From NCBI GenBank assembly GCA_030604195.1, contig JAUVWI010000012.1:1-64000 (forward strand): 64,000 nt of DNA. Direction: 5' to 3'. How positions within the stretch are numbered: the stretch's first letter is position 1; each line of letters opens with the position of its first letter. The DNA is from Spirochaetales bacterium. Lineage in GTDB: Bacteria; Spirochaetota; Spirochaetia; SZUA-6; DRHE01. The notes under the pieces are model-generated. The model was not told where the DNA came from. It did not search any database and worked only from the letters and a program-made list of their open reading frames with translations. Made by a program: the position numbers and the translations under genes. Shown here in pieces: positions 63,375-64,000 of the stretch.

Positions 63375-64000
63375 GTGGCTAAAGATAAAAAAGATAAATT
63401 TGTATATTTCTTCGGCGGCGGTAAGGCTGAAGGTAAAACAGAGATGAAGGATTTGCTTGGCGGCAAGGGCGCCAATCTTGCAGAGATGACCAATATAGGA
63501 ATTCCCGTGCCCCCGGGTTTTACAATTACAACCGAGGTTTGTGATATTTATAATAAAAATAACAATAAATATCCCGCATCCCTGAGCGGTGAAGTAAAAG
63601 AGAATCTGAAAAAACTGGAATCTCTGATGGGCAAGAAGCTAGGTGATCCTAAAGATCCGCTTCTGGTTTCAGTTCGTTCAGGTGCGGCAGTCTCCATGCC
63701 TGGCATGATGGATACCGTACTGAACCTGGGATTAACAGACAGTGCGGTTGCCGCTCTGGCAGAGATGTCCGGCAATGAGCGTTTTGCCTGGGACGCGTAC
63801 AGGCGTTTTATCCAGATGTATGGAAACGTGGTAATGGGTGTTCCTCACCATGACTTTGAGCAGGAGCTTGCCAGTGTAAAAAAGGAAAAGGGTATCGAAG
63901 AGGACACTCATCTGGACGTAGATGATCTGAAGAAAGTGGTTGCCGGGTATAAAAAGATATATAGGAAGCATACAAAAGAAGATTTCCCCCAGGAACCGGA
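63375..64000 (+). CDS. ppdK: Pyruvate, phosphate dikinase (5' part)
   Basis: The first 208 codons of PpdK, cut by the window end. N-terminal YFFGGGKAEG, LLGGKGANLAEMTNIGIPVPPGFTI and the ATP-grasp blocks SVRSGAAVSMPGMMDTVLNLG and RRFIQMYGNVVMGV are unmistakable. It converts pyruvate, ATP and phosphate to PEP, AMP and PPi reversibly, and serves glycolysis or gluconeogenesis in anaerobes. GGAGG precedes GTG 63375; TTG 63372 is the alternative. It is absent from the ORF track because it is open-ended. Confidence 0.93.
   Translation, partial: MAKDKKDKFVYFFGGGKAEGKTEMKDLLGGKGANLAEMTNIGIPVPPGFTITTEVCDIYNKNNNKYPASLSGEVKENLKKLESLMGKKLGDPKDPLLVSVRSGAAVSMPGMMDTVLNLGLTDSAVAALAEMSGNERFAWDAYRRFIQMYGNVVMGVPHHDFEQELASVKKEKGIEEDTHLDVDDLKKVVAGYKKIYRKHTKEDFPQEP

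Overview
The window reads as a 64-kb piece of a free-living anaerobic spirochaete chromosome (inference). The signs are: an imported solute-binding protein with a spirochaete-style AGGTKEE signal-peptide junction, class III cyclase-like proteins, a methyl-accepting chemotaxis protein, a DinG-type helicase fused to a JAMM domain, pyruvate phosphate dikinase, and an NtrC-type regulator together with a sigma-54 promoter that drives a sigma-70-family factor. Most of the sequence is ordinary, tightly packed coding DNA with many ATGA, TTGA or GTGA stop/start overlaps. There are no rRNA genes, IS transposases, prophage or CRISPR arrays.

Layout. 1-10.6 kb: cell division and tRNA modification genes (FtsB-like, TsaC), lon plus a D,D-carboxypeptidase, then a + strand run recO-thpR-pdp-recJ-M23 peptidase-rpsU ending in a clear terminator. 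10.6-14.6 kb: a polar amino-acid ABC transporter, initiator tRNA-Met, an MFS carrier and elongator tRNA-Met. 14.7-21.3 kb: thioesterase, two cyclase-like proteins, a PDZ/multi-TM histidine kinase, RNase HI and a ComM-type AAA+ protein. 21.3-34.9 kb: a nucleobase/nucleoside salvage and catabolism region. It holds a CodA-like amidohydrolase, a BMP-type nucleoside ABC transporter with a damaged promoter-proximal end, an EamA exporter, the FdrA/DUF1116/DUF2877 (AllFGH-type) carbamoyltransferase set, a PF04199 hydrolase and a PreA-like dihydropyrimidine dehydrogenase. 35-43.4 kb: an accessory stretch with an AT-rich AAA/DUF4143 ATPase, htrA and uvrB, a broken AttH/CrtC-like lipoprotein gene, a HEPN/MNT pair, a caspase-like lipoprotein, a beta-barrel candidate and an SH3 lipoprotein. 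43.4-54.6 kb: DUF445, murG, cvpA, a delta-prime subunit, an NtrB/NtrC-like two-component pair, an MCP, a WecA/TagO-like transferase and a J-domain protein. 54.7-64 kb: a lysine riboswitch ahead of asd and a DapL-like aminotransferase, purine nucleoside phosphorylase, JAMM-DinG, groES, the sigma-54-driven sigma factor and the start of ppdK.

Three things deserve attention. (1) A dispersed two-hairpin repeat occurs five times (about 9.2, 27.6, 40.3, 51.2 and 54.6 kb). It sits on gene starts or inside a gene; it supplies start codons and N-terminal codons to several genes, in one copy appears to have acquired a Shine-Dalgarno sequence, and has replaced the middle of a lipoprotein gene. (2) A -24/-12 sigma-54 promoter with two phased upstream dyads precedes an RpoD/RpoS-like sigma factor, a layout like the Borrelia Rrp2-RpoN-RpoS cascade; an NtrC-like activator is encoded 11 kb away. 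(3) A gene set that could conserve energy from carbamoyl groups released during pyrimidine or ureide breakdown is grouped with nucleobase uptake and reduction genes.
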